From UBA2287 sp037442025 (GTDB taxonomy: Bacteria > Bacteroidota > Bacteroidia > Bacteroidales > Tenuifilaceae), in the NCBI GenBank assembly GCA_037442025.1, contig JBBIRB010000008.1, positions 1 to 64,000 of the forward strand: a stretch of 64,000 nt of DNA, read 5' to 3'. How positions within the stretch are numbered: position 1 is the first letter of the stretch; each line of letters begins with the position of its first letter. A program made the translations under genes and the position numbers. Positions 38,553-46,692 of this stretch are shown here, one piece after another. The notes beneath the pieces are model-generated. The model did not search any database. It saw only the letters and a program-made list of their open reading frames with translations, and was not told the DNA's origin.

Positions 38553-40281
38553 AAAACTTTTCGTAATCTCCATCATCCTTACCTGGCAGTGGTTCACCCA
38601 GGTTCAGGTTTATACCTCCCGGTTTAGTTTTCGGTTTAACCATATTCGAAACCTTTTTGGTTTGTTCAATCGAAATGGTTGGCTTAATAGAAGGAGTAGG
38701 TCGGATTTCTTTCTTCAACACTTCCTTTTTATTCCCCTTTACCTTCATGTCAACTTTAAAGAACCCAATATTCTCGCGTAACTTATCGGCTTCTGTACTT
38801 AACTTTTCGGAACTGTTAACTAAAATATCGGCATTGGCTGCGTTCTGCTGAGTAATGCCATTGAGCTGCTGAATTGCGTTATTAATTTGCTCTGCTCCGT
38901 TGGTTTGCTCCAAGCTACCTGCAGTAATCTCCTGTATTAATACTGAGGTACGCTTTATTTCGGGAATGATATTTCGGATTAAATCGACAGAAGACTCGGT
39001 ATTCGAAACGCTCTCTTTGGCTAATACAAAAATTTCGTCGGCTGCAACCTTGCTGCGTTCGGCTAATTTGCGAACCTCTGCAGCCACAACTGCAAAACCT
39101 TTACCGTGCTCACCTGCCCTAGCTGCTTCAACAGCAGCGTTAAGTGCAAGTAGGTTAGTTTGAAAAGCTATATCGTTAACAATGTTAATGCGGTCGGCAA
39201 TTTTTCGAATTGAATCCATGCTCTTTTCTGAGGCTCCCCCAATCTTTTCGATATCTACCGCCAACTTATCGGATATTTTATTGGTATTGCTCGAATTCTC
39301 GGTGTTTTGCTGAATATTTGCTACCATTTCCTCCATAGATGCTGATACTTCCTCTGCATTACTTGCCTGAGTGGAAGCTCCCTGAGCAATTTGCTGCGCA
39401 ATATGGTTGAGATCGTTGCCAGCATTGGCAATAGATACAGAACCTGTAGTAATTGATTCGACAATTTCGCGAAGACGCGACATCATTTCTTTGAGGTCGA
39501 ACAATAGTTTGGCAATCTCATCGGTACCCTTTACCTCAAAATCGTAAGTTAAATCGCCATTCGATAGTTTCGAAATGGCTGTAGAGGCACTTGTAATAGT
39601 TTGCTTAATTGTATTTGTTAAAAAGAAGGCTATAATAATACCAACAACAAGAACAACTAGTCCACCTATAATTACAAAAATTCTGAAGAACGATGTAGAC
39701 GATTCAATTCTCGAATATGCATCGAGCGCTTCTTGCTGCTGCTTATCGACAATCTGAGTGAGTTTAGCAAGTGCCTGGTCGGTTGTTTTCATAATTGATC
39801 CCTCAGCATCGACCATATCTTGTGCTTCGGCAAGGGTCATAAACTCATTGTAACTATCGAATGAGTTTAAAATGCTCATTACGTGCTTGTGGTCGGGAAA
39901 AATTTTGGATATAATAATCTGGTCCACTTCATCGAGCAGTTCCTTCTCCTCGGCACTCCACTTTTCGGCTAGTGGCTTAATGGAGGCAATTAAGCTGGGG
40001 TAAAGGGTGCTGTGTAGGCTCTCGAGCCGCTTCTTATCCTCGGTGCCAGGGAGTTTGTCGATATATACCCAGTTTTTAATAAGAAGTTTCGATTCGGTAA
40101 CCAGATTTTTCATTTCGGTTAGTTTGTTAACCGAAGGGGTGTTTTGCTCGGCTAAACCTCGATTTACTCGATCGTATTGGCTAAGAATAAAAAATGTTAT
40201 TATCGACATAATAACAAATAGACCTATTACAAAGCCGAAGCCAAGCAAAAGTTTTTTAGAAAGGGAAAATTTTACTTCCAT
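38551..40281 (-). CDS. Methyl-accepting chemotaxis protein
   Basis: A 576-residue inner membrane chemoreceptor. Transmembrane helix 1 is at about 10-32, a four-helix-bundle type periplasmic sensor follows (about 35-190), TM2 at about 198-222, then a HAMP domain (about 223-275) and a long cytoplasmic signalling hairpin with the conserved tip AARAGEHGKGFAVVAAEVRK. A proline/lysine-rich tail of about 60 residues ends in DDGDYEKF. Such receptors normally control a CheA kinase; no che genes are in the window. The gene lies 11 nt downstream of a YfiR-like gene and is almost certainly cotranscribed with it. Confidence 0.95.
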   Translation of the reverse strand: MEVKFSLSKKLLLGFGFVIGLFVIMSIITFFILSQYDRVNRGLAEQNTPSVNKLTEMKNLVTESKLLIKNWVYIDKLPGTEDKKRLESLHSTLYPSLIASIKPLAEKWSAEEKELLDEVDQIIISKIFPDHKHVMSILNSFDSYNEFMTLAEAQDMVDAEGSIMKTTDQALAKLTQIVDKQQQEALDAYSRIESSTSFFRIFVIIGGLVVLVVGIIIAFFLTNTIKQTITSASTAISKLSNGDLTYDFEVKGTDEIAKLLFDLKEMMSRLREIVESITTGSVSIANAGNDLNHIAQQIAQGASTQASNAEEVSASMEEMVANIQQNTENSSNTNKISDKLAVDIEKIGGASEKSMDSIRKIADRINIVNDIAFQTNLLALNAAVEAARAGEHGKGFAVVAAEVRKLAERSKVAADEIFVLAKESVSNTESSVDLIRNIIPEIKRTSVLIQEITAGSLEQTNGAEQINNAIQQLNGITQQNAANADILVNSSEKLSTEADKLRENIGFFKVDMKVKGNKKEVLKKEIRPTPSIKPTISIEQTKKVSNMVKPKTKPGGINLNLGEPLPGKDDGDYEKF

Positions 40282-40292
40282 AATTGTATGTT

Positions 40293-40829
40293 TTAGTAAA
40301 CTTCGCGTGCCAACTTGAATAGCTGTTCATTTACGTTGAGCGAATGCTTGCTCATGAAGTTTCTGTTAATTTCGTACTGAATTTTCGACTGGTCGTCGAG
40401 GAATACAAAACTGATTCCGGCTCCCTGGTTGGCTGCTCCCGACTTGTCGCTGATGATTAGAGTGCAATTGTTGCCAATTTTACCAACTACCGCTTTCAAA
40501 TCGCCCGATCGGCTATTAGGAATGAATATAATATTGCAGCTGGTTATATCGGCAACACTACTGAAAACTTTAATTTCAATTTCCTGACCAACCACTTTGC
40601 GTCCGTTTAGGGCTCCAATTTCGGCCATAAGTGCTGGTGCATCACCCAGTACCCCAATAACAAAGTTTCCCTGTTTGCCTGCTGGGCACCACTCAATAAG
40701 CCGGGTTAACTGAAATATAAAGGCTGTTTGAAGCTTTTCCTTTTGAGCCTGAGCCAAGAAACTCGAAAAAGTAAACATAAAAGCCAAGAAACCTAGTTTC
40801 GAATGCTTTAAAAGTAGAGAGATTTTCAT
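40293..40829 (-). CDS. YfiR-like periplasmic protein (DUF4154)
   Basis: A 178-residue exported protein with a signal peptide (about residues 1-29, ending FLAQAQ) and a DUF4154/YfiR core: KLQTAFIFQLTRLIEWCP, VIGVLGDAPALMAEI, CNIIFIPNSRSGDL and the C-terminal SGAANQGAGISFVFLDDQ. In Pseudomonas YfiR is a periplasmic inhibitor of the diguanylate cyclase YfiN. Here no cyclase is next to it; instead an MCP follows after 11 nt, suggesting that this protein passes a periplasmic signal to the receptor's sensor domain. That link is inference. Confidence 0.88.
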   Translation of the reverse strand: MKISLLLKHSKLGFLAFMFTFSSFLAQAQKEKLQTAFIFQLTRLIEWCPAGKQGNFVIGVLGDAPALMAEIGALNGRKVVGQEIEIKVFSSVADITSCNIIFIPNSRSGDLKAVVGKIGNNCTLIISDKSGAANQGAGISFVFLDDQSKIQYEINRNFMSKHSLNVNEQLFKLAREVY

Positions 40830-41299
40830 AATTCAAATATTTGTGTTTTGAATTAACCCTATCAATTTATGGCTATTTTGTTAATAATTCAACCACCTGA
40901 ACGGATTATTTTCAAAAAGGTTATACAAACTTTTTTAAAAAGTGCTTTATCCTAGTACCAATATTACCAATTTAATCAATTATCACACCAAAAGCCTATG
41001 GCTATAGATTATAGATTCTTTCTAAGAAACTTGAGTGCCACAGGAATAATATTTTTAAATAACACCTAACCGTTAGGTTGGTTTATTGTAGATAGGTGTT
41101 TTGTATCACCAAAGGAAAAAATTCGGGTTTGTTTTTATGCAATAGCTAGCTGCATTGTGAGAATAACAACTGCTGAGGATGCCTCAAATGGGAGATTAAC
41201 CACAAAAAATGCCCATATTCTAAAACAATAGCAAAATTTAATGCCATGCAATCTATTTATTAAGTTGTTGCATTAATGTAGTTCAGTAATTATTTTTTA
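40830..41299. other. Intergenic region between divergent operons
   Basis: No gene seen in about 470 bases. It holds nested inverted repeats at 41061-41100 and small direct repeats (CTATAGATT and TATAGATTC near 41002-41018). Confidence 0.6.
41061..41100. repeat. Nested inverted repeats (two mutually exclusive hairpins)
   Basis: An 8-bp inverted repeat (AACACCTA 41061-41068 and TAGGTGTT 41093-41100) overlaps a 7-bp one (ACCTAAC 41064-41070 and GTTAGGT 41072-41078). The left arm can pair with either right arm. Whether this region is transcribed is unknown. Confidence 0.55.
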
Positions 41300-41347
41300 T
41301 TTTTCAATATATATTTATTGTTTTTCAATATTTAAGTATTATCTTTG
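41300..41347 (+). promoter_or_regulatory. Promoter and putative operator of the DUF2975/HTH pair
   Basis: TTG (41318-41320), 19 nt, TATCTTTG (41340-41347) is a full promoter match. An 11-bp direct repeat TTTTTCAATAT occurs at 41300-41310 and 41321-41331, 21 bp apart (two helical turns) and flanking the -33 element: a plausible operator for the HTH protein encoded downstream. Confidence 0.65.
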
Positions 41348-41374
41348 CGACAACAATTTTAAATTTTAAAAGTT

Positions 41375-41911
41375 ATGTCAAAAAGAAACGATTTTATTTG
41401 GAAAGCCATTCAAACTATTTGTTGGCTCATTTTTGCCGGATACTGTATTCAAACAGGAGCATTGTTGTTCAATTTCATCTATAGTTTGTTCAAGCCAATT
41501 GCAACTCACAATCTTCATCTTGGACTTGACCTTTCAGAGTTATTCGCTAAAAGCAAAGTGTTTTATACCTTGACTTTTTCAGTAATAGTTGCTATATCAG
41601 CATTAAAGGCGTACTTGCTTTTTACAGCACTTAACTTCTTCAAGACACTCAATCTTGAAAAGCCATTTAGCGAGAATGTCCAGAAAATCATTGCCAAAAT
41701 AACTTTCTTAACATTTTCAATAGGAATTATCAGCATAATAAGCCATCAAATAATTAAAAAACTTATAGATAAGGGTTATGAGATGGAACTTGTTGAGAGA
41801 TATTGCAACGATGGTGGGGCATACATGGTAATGGCTGCAATATTGTTTGTAATAGCCCTTATTTTCCAAAAAGGAATTGAATTGCAAAACGAGAACAACT
41901 TAACTGTATAA
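41375..41911 (+). CDS. DUF2975 membrane protein
   Basis: A 178-residue protein with four predicted transmembrane helices (about 11-35, 63-88, 108-130, 148-168), matching the DUF2975 family in length and layout. No catalytic residues are obvious. Family members are commonly paired with a small Cro/CI-type HTH gene like the one that starts 3 nt after this stop codon, which suggests a membrane-linked regulatory pair. Function unknown. Base composition is more AT-rich than the neighbouring synthetase gene, as is its upstream region, so acquisition by transfer is possible. Confidence 0.85.
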   Translation: MSKRNDFIWKAIQTICWLIFAGYCIQTGALLFNFIYSLFKPIATHNLHLGLDLSELFAKSKVFYTLTFSVIVAISALKAYLLFTALNFFKTLNLEKPFSENVQKIIAKITFLTFSIGIISIISHQIIKKLIDKGYEMELVERYCNDGGAYMVMAAILFVIALIFQKGIELQNENNLTV

Positions 41912-41914
41912 ATT

Positions 41915-42139
41915 ATGCCAATCATTGTAAATTTAGATGTTATGATGGCAAAACGCAAAATGTCGCTGAATGAGCTATCAGATAAAGTTGGGTTAACCCT
42001 TTCAAATCTTTCCATTTTAAAAACGGGAAAGGCTAAGGCCATTCGATTCTCGACCCTCGAGGCTATTTGCAAAGAGCTGCAATGCCAACCTGGCGATATT
42101 CTGGAGTTTAAAAGCGACTCTCTCGATATTGATCAATAG
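41915..42139 (+). CDS. Small Cro/CI-type HTH transcriptional regulator (YozG-like)
   Basis: A 74-residue single-domain helix-turn-helix protein. The HTH is visible as KMSLNELSDKVGLTLSNLS with the recognition helix following, and the IRFSTLEAICKELQCQPGDI pattern is typical of the YozG/HTH_26 type. It begins 3 nt after the DUF2975 gene and is surely cotranscribed. It probably regulates this promoter, where an 11-bp direct repeat is present. A hairpin terminator follows. Confidence 0.9.
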   Translation: MPIIVNLDVMMAKRKMSLNELSDKVGLTLSNLSILKTGKAKAIRFSTLEAICKELQCQPGDILEFKSDSLDIDQ

Positions 42140-42190
42140 TCTGCTTTCTTCCTGAGCGGGATATTGTTTTGCCCTTGTTTTATTTATTCT

Positions 42191-42216
42191 GGGCTGTTGT
42201 TATAACAGCCCTTTAT
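42191..42216 (+). terminator. Terminator after the DUF2975/HTH operon
   Basis: An 8-bp stem (42191-42198 with 42104+100 to 42211, that is 42204-42211) is followed by TTTATTTT. Confidence 0.8.
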
Positions 42217-42245
42217 TTTCTAACCCTCAATTTCTTCAAATCGCT

Positions 42246-42253
42246 TATCTTTG
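42246..42253 (+). promoter_or_regulatory. cysS promoter -7 box
   Basis: TATCTTTG, exact TAnnTTTG match, 29 nt before the cysS ATG at 42283. Confidence 0.5.
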
Positions 42254-42282
42254 CAAATTAAACTATTATAACACTCATAAAA

Positions 42283-43752
42283 ATGAGCTTTTCAATATAT
42301 AACACCCTTAAGCGAACCAAAGAAGTTTTTCAACCCATAAACTCCCCATTTGTGGGGCTATACGTTTGCGGGCCAACGGTATACGGCGATCCGCATTTGG
42401 GCCATGCCCGTCCAGCCATTACGTTCGACCTGCTATTCCGCTACCTTAAGCATTTGGAGTACAGGGTTCGTTACGTTCGCAACATTACCGATGTGGGGCA
42501 CCTCGAGAACGATGCCGACGAGGGTGAGGATAAAATTGCCAAGAAAGCTCGGGTTGAACAGGTTGAACCCATGGAGGTGGTGCAGTACTACACCATTCGC
42601 TACCACGACGCCATGAAACTTCTTAACGCACTACCACCCAGCATAGAGCCGCGCGCATCGGGGCATATAATTGAACAAATTGAACTAGTAAAAAAGATTC
42701 TTGCCAACGGCTTTGCCTACGAAAGCAATGGTTCCATTTACTTCGATGTGCTAAAGTACAATGCGCAGCATAACTACGGTAAACTATCGGGACGAATACT
42801 CGACGATATGATTTCGAATACCCGTGCGCTCGATGGACAGGATGAGAAGCGCAACAGCGTCGACTTTGCCCTTTGGAAAAAGGCTGCACCCGAGCACATT
42901 ATGCGCTGGCCATCGCCCTGGAGCGACGGTTTTCCCGGGTGGCACCTCGAATGCTCGGCCATGAGCACCAAGTACCTGGGCGAGCCCTTCGATATTCATG
43001 GGGGTGGAATGGACTTGCTGTTTCCGCATCACGAGTGCGAAATTGCTCAAAGCGTTGCTGGAAATGGAAAAGAGGCCGTTCGCTACTGGATGCACAACAA
43101 TATGATTACCATTAACGGTCAGAAAATGGGTAAGTCGCTCGGCAATTTCATTACCCTCGAGGAGCTGTTTACCGGAAACCATAAAATGCTCGAACAGGCC
43201 TACAGCCCCATGACCATTCGCTTCTTCATACTTCAGGCCCATTACCGCAGCACCCTCGATTTCTCGAACGAGGCGCTACAGGCAGCCGAAAAGGGTTTGC
43301 ACCGGCTTATGGCAGCCAACCGAATGCTTAATCGCATTAAGCCGTCCGAAAAATCGACCGTAGATGTAAACGACCTAGCCACACGTGCGAACGAAGCGCT
43401 TAACGACGACCTGAACAGTCCCGTTGCCATTGCTGTGCTTTTCGACTGGGTTCGCAATATTAACTCAGCTGCCGAAGGAAAGGTAGCGCTTACCGCCAAC
43501 GATTTAGCTGCGCTTACAAAAGATTTTCGTCATATTATTTTCGAAATTCTGGGCCTTACCGACGAGCAAACCGATGGAGGCAAGCAAGCCGAACTAACCA
43601 GCAAACTAATTGACATGCTGCTGAACATGCGTATGGAAGCAAAGGCTAAAAAGGATTTTGCGGCTTCGGATGCCATTCGCAACGAGCTTACAAAACTTGG
43701 CGTTACGGTAAAGGATCGCAAGGACGGTTTCGACTGGGAAATTACCGTATAA
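42283..43752 (+). CDS. cysS: Cysteinyl-tRNA synthetase
   Basis: Class I synthetase charging tRNA(Cys). The 489-residue protein shows the HIGH-type motif CGPTVYGDPHLGHARP with its zinc-ligand cysteine, the further zinc ligands in HLECSAMS and HHECEIAQS, and the KMSKS-type motif KMGKSLGNF. The C-terminal DALR anticodon-binding domain (about 350-489) ends normally. It has its own promoter and follows the terminator of the DUF2975/HTH pair. Confidence 0.97.
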   Translation: MSFSIYNTLKRTKEVFQPINSPFVGLYVCGPTVYGDPHLGHARPAITFDLLFRYLKHLEYRVRYVRNITDVGHLENDADEGEDKIAKKARVEQVEPMEVVQYYTIRYHDAMKLLNALPPSIEPRASGHIIEQIELVKKILANGFAYESNGSIYFDVLKYNAQHNYGKLSGRILDDMISNTRALDGQDEKRNSVDFALWKKAAPEHIMRWPSPWSDGFPGWHLECSAMSTKYLGEPFDIHGGGMDLLFPHHECEIAQSVAGNGKEAVRYWMHNNMITINGQKMGKSLGNFITLEELFTGNHKMLEQAYSPMTIRFFILQAHYRSTLDFSNEALQAAEKGLHRLMAANRMLNRIKPSEKSTVDVNDLATRANEALNDDLNSPVAIAVLFDWVRNINSAAEGKVALTANDLAALTKDFRHIIFEILGLTDEQTDGGKQAELTSKLIDMLLNMRMEAKAKKDFAASDAIRNELTKLGVTVKDRKDGFDWEITV

Positions 43753-43855
43753 GTTGTTTTTGGGGGTTGTAAAGTATTCTTTCTGAGAAAATAGCTTGCT
43801 AAAGTGGATAATAATTTTAGCAGCCTCGAATTCAGTTCGTTTTGGTTAATATTTT

Positions 43856-43863
43856 TATCTTTG
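43856..43863 (+). promoter_or_regulatory. Na/Pi transporter gene -7 box
   Basis: TATCTTTG, exact TAnnTTTG match, 22 nt before the ATG at 43886. It argues against the upstream TTG start at 43871. Confidence 0.5.
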
Positions 43864-43885
43864 GTTTTGCTTGTCCAAATTGAGT

Positions 43886-45985
43886 ATGATAAGAGTATTA
43901 GCAACCATTTCGGTTATACTTTTTAGTTTTTCTGCTTTTGCAGCAGAAAAAGCACCATTGGACACTGCAAACCTCATTCTACCCAAGTACAAAATTGAAA
44001 AATTTGGCGGCGAACGAGCCTACAGAACCTCGGGCGACAGACAGCATCAGGTTATTCTAAAACCGCTTTCGAAACCCTTTAGGGTTATTGTAACCAACAA
44101 GGTAGGCAAGCCCGTTGAGGGAGCAACCGTATACTTCGAAATGGCCCAAATGCCCGACGGCAGCTGGCAATACGATGTTGTTCCTCCCGTTACCACAACC
44201 GATAGCACAGGAGTTGCGCTATGCTACTTTACCATGGGTACCGTGGTTGGGGAGTATCAGGTTTCGGCTCGCATTGTAACCTCCGAGGCCGACTCGTTTG
44301 TACTTTTTACTGCATACGCCCGAAAAACCAACTGGGTTACCATGCTGGTTGTTGGGCTTTTGGGCGGTTTGGCGCTATTCCTTATGGGAATTAAGTTGAT
44401 GAGCAGCGGTTTTAAGCACAGTGCTGGGGAACGCATTCGGTTTATTCTGGGAAAGCTTTCGAAAAACCGTTTTTACGCAACAGGTTTCGGAGCCTTTATT
44501 ACCATGGTAACCCAAAGCAGCAGCGCAACGGTGGTAATGCTCATGGGCTTTGTGCAATCGGGATTAATAAGGTTTAGCCAAACCATTGGGATGATTTTTG
44601 GTGCGGCCATTGGTACAACCATTACGGTTCAGCTCATTTCGTTCCGCATTGCCGACTACTCGTTGCTTATCGTTGCTCTCGGGTTTCTTTTTAATACATA
44701 CTCCAAGCGCGAATCGCTTCGGTTCACTGGCGAAGCCCTGCTGGGTTTCGGCATTCTATTCTACGGAATGCACATTATGGGCGAGGCCATGAGCCCGCTT
44801 CGAACCTACGATCCGTTTGTCGATTTGCTGGCAACCCTCAAGCAGCCTATCCTTGGTATTTTAGCCGGAGCGCTATTCACCGCACTCATTCAAAGCAGCG
44901 CCGCCTTTATTGGTATAATGCTTACGCTTGCATCGCAGGGGCTCATTTCGCTCGAAGCATCAGTTCCGTTGATGATGGGAGCCAATTTGGGCACTTCGGT
45001 TACCGGAATTATTGCGGGTATCGATGCCAACCGCGAATCGCAGAAGGTTGCAATGGGCTACACCATGTTCAAGTTTATTGGCATATTGCTGCTGGCGGGT
45101 TTCATATCGCCTTTTGTCGATTTGGTGCGCTATTTTACCCCCGATATTTTTTCGGAGGAGCTGGGAATTGCCACCAACCTGCCCCGGCAGGTTGCCAATG
45201 CGCACACCATTTTCAACGTGCTCATAACCCTTGCCGTTTTGCCGTTTACAAATTTGTACGCAAAGCTTATCGACTATATTCTGCCGCCGCTTCCCGAAAA
45301 GAAATCGAAGTACTCGGTAAAATACCTCGACCAATCGCTCATTTCAACCCCCTCGGTTGCGCTTAAAGTTGCAAAGCAGGAGGTAATGGGTCTTTGCGAT
45401 ATTGTGCAGGAAATGGTCGACGAGATTATTGTTCCCTTCATCTCGCGCGATAAAACGCCACTCACCCGAATTGATGACCGCGAGCACAATGTTGATTACC
45501 TACGCGATCAAATTAACCAGTATATTCTCAAAATTACCAAGCAGGACACCACCGACCGCGAAACCCAGGAAGCCTTTCAGGTTATGTACGCCGTAAAGGA
45601 GCTGGAGCAAATTGCCGATCTGGTGTCGAAAAACCTAACCGAACGAGCCAAATGGTGGCTGCAATCGGGTTACGAGTTTTCGCCTGAAGGTAAAATGGAA
45701 CTGAGAGAGTTCCACCTGCTAACCCAAAAGCAACTGAAGCGTGCCATTGCCGTTTTCACCGAGCTGAACCTCGAAAAGACCAAAAAGGCCTTTAAGAAGT
45801 ACGAGGATTTTAAGGAGTTCGGTCGCGAAATTGAGCGTCAGCATTTTGGCCGCCTGAAGGAGGACGTGGACAAGTCGTTAACCAGTTCCAAAACCCACCT
45901 CGAGTTGGTATCGGTATTCCGCACCATTGGCAGCCATGCCAATAATATTGCTCAAATTATACTCGAATGGCCGGAGAATAAATAA
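43886..45985 (+). CDS. Na/Pi-cotransporter with N-terminal Ig-like and C-terminal PhoU-like domains
   Basis: A 699-residue phosphate transporter of the NptA/PNaS family. Signal peptide (MIRVLATISVILFSFSAFA), then a Big/Ig-like periplasmic domain at about 64-143 (FRVIVTNKVGKPVEGATVYF), about eight transmembrane helices from residue 150 carrying the duplicated QSSSA-type signatures (TQSSSATVVML and IQSSAAFIGIML), and a PhoU-like helical domain from about 490 to the end. Transport is sodium-driven phosphate uptake or efflux in the cytoplasmic membrane. The Ig-like domain in front is an unusual addition. The TTG start at 43871 is rejected because the promoter box lies just upstream. Confidence 0.93.
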   Translation: MIRVLATISVILFSFSAFAAEKAPLDTANLILPKYKIEKFGGERAYRTSGDRQHQVILKPLSKPFRVIVTNKVGKPVEGATVYFEMAQMPDGSWQYDVVPPVTTTDSTGVALCYFTMGTVVGEYQVSARIVTSEADSFVLFTAYARKTNWVTMLVVGLLGGLALFLMGIKLMSSGFKHSAGERIRFILGKLSKNRFYATGFGAFITMVTQSSSATVVMLMGFVQSGLIRFSQTIGMIFGAAIGTTITVQLISFRIADYSLLIVALGFLFNTYSKRESLRFTGEALLGFGILFYGMHIMGEAMSPLRTYDPFVDLLATLKQPILGILAGALFTALIQSSAAFIGIMLTLASQGLISLEASVPLMMGANLGTSVTGIIAGIDANRESQKVAMGYTMFKFIGILLLAGFISPFVDLVRYFTPDIFSEELGIATNLPRQVANAHTIFNVLITLAVLPFTNLYAKLIDYILPPLPEKKSKYSVKYLDQSLISTPSVALKVAKQEVMGLCDIVQEMVDEIIVPFISRDKTPLTRIDDREHNVDYLRDQINQYILKITKQDTTDRETQEAFQVMYAVKELEQIADLVSKNLTERAKWWLQSGYEFSPEGKMELREFHLLTQKQLKRAIAVFTELNLEKTKKAFKKYEDFKEFGREIERQHFGRLKEDVDKSLTSSKTHLELVSVFRTIGSHANNIAQIILEWPENK

Positions 45986-45997
45986 GCACAAGGTTAA

Positions 45998-46681
45998 CTA
46001 AAAGCCAAAAAATACCGAAACAGAGTATTTTGGCAGATTGAAGTTCGCCGGGCCCTTTAACCAATCCGACAGGTAATAGTTTGCTTCAAGTCGAAACCAA
46101 TCGCGACCCACTGCAGCCATTGCTCCATAGTAAAAGCTTTCATGTTGCTTGTCATTAATATAACGGAGCATTAGTTTTTGTCCTCCTACCTTATCGGTAA
46201 AAGAGGTGGTAGGGAGAAACCCCCAACTACCAAAGCCACCAAAATCTAGGTAGGTGCCCAAATAATCGCCCCTTTTAGGTGAAAGGTTCAAGCGAATGAA
46301 AGGTTTCAATGTTAGGGTATAGTTAAGTAATTGCGCCTTTTTATGCACTTCGCCATCCCAGCCCTTTACCATACCGCTATCGTTCAATTCAATTTGGGAA
46401 GAAGAAAGGTATATTCCTGCGCCAAGGTTAAAGAATTTCGATGCTCTATAGCGGTAAACAGCACCCAAATGAAAATCGGTTGAGGTGCCTATCTTAAAGT
46501 CGCGGGCCGAAACTCCAAATGGCATAAACAACCCAAACCCAATTAAGCCCTGCACGTGGTGTGCTCTGTTTGGTCCCCAATTTGGGGTTTTCTGGTAGTT
46601 GCGGGGAGTTTTATGCATTTTTTCGGTTTGTCCTAAAACTGCGGTGGGCAGCAGGAGCAGAATTAATAATTTTCGTATCAT
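45998..46681 (-). CDS. Small outer-membrane beta-barrel protein of unknown function
   Basis: A 227-residue exported protein. The start at 46681 (MIRKLLILLLLPTAVLGQ, signal peptide) avoids overlap with the protease gene, which stops at 46693; an in-frame start at 46735 would overlap it. The body alternates beta strands with Gly/Tyr/Phe and ends in the aromatic KYSVSVFFGF, typical of a membrane-inserted barrel. No family is recognised. It is the last gene of the minus-strand surface operon and is convergent with the Na/Pi transporter, with no clear terminator in the 12-nt gap. Confidence 0.78.
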   Translation of the reverse strand: MIRKLLILLLLPTAVLGQTEKMHKTPRNYQKTPNWGPNRAHHVQGLIGFGLFMPFGVSARDFKIGTSTDFHLGAVYRYRASKFFNLGAGIYLSSSQIELNDSGMVKGWDGEVHKKAQLLNYTLTLKPFIRLNLSPKRGDYLGTYLDFGGFGSWGFLPTTSFTDKVGGQKLMLRYINDKQHESFYYGAMAAVGRDWFRLEANYYLSDWLKGPANFNLPKYSVSVFFGF

Positions 46682-46692
46682 TCGCTTACATA

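Noticed and set aside
41375..42139. Toxin-antitoxin module
   Set aside because: Two-gene operon with HTH, but the first product is a four-helix DUF2975 membrane protein, not a recognised toxin.
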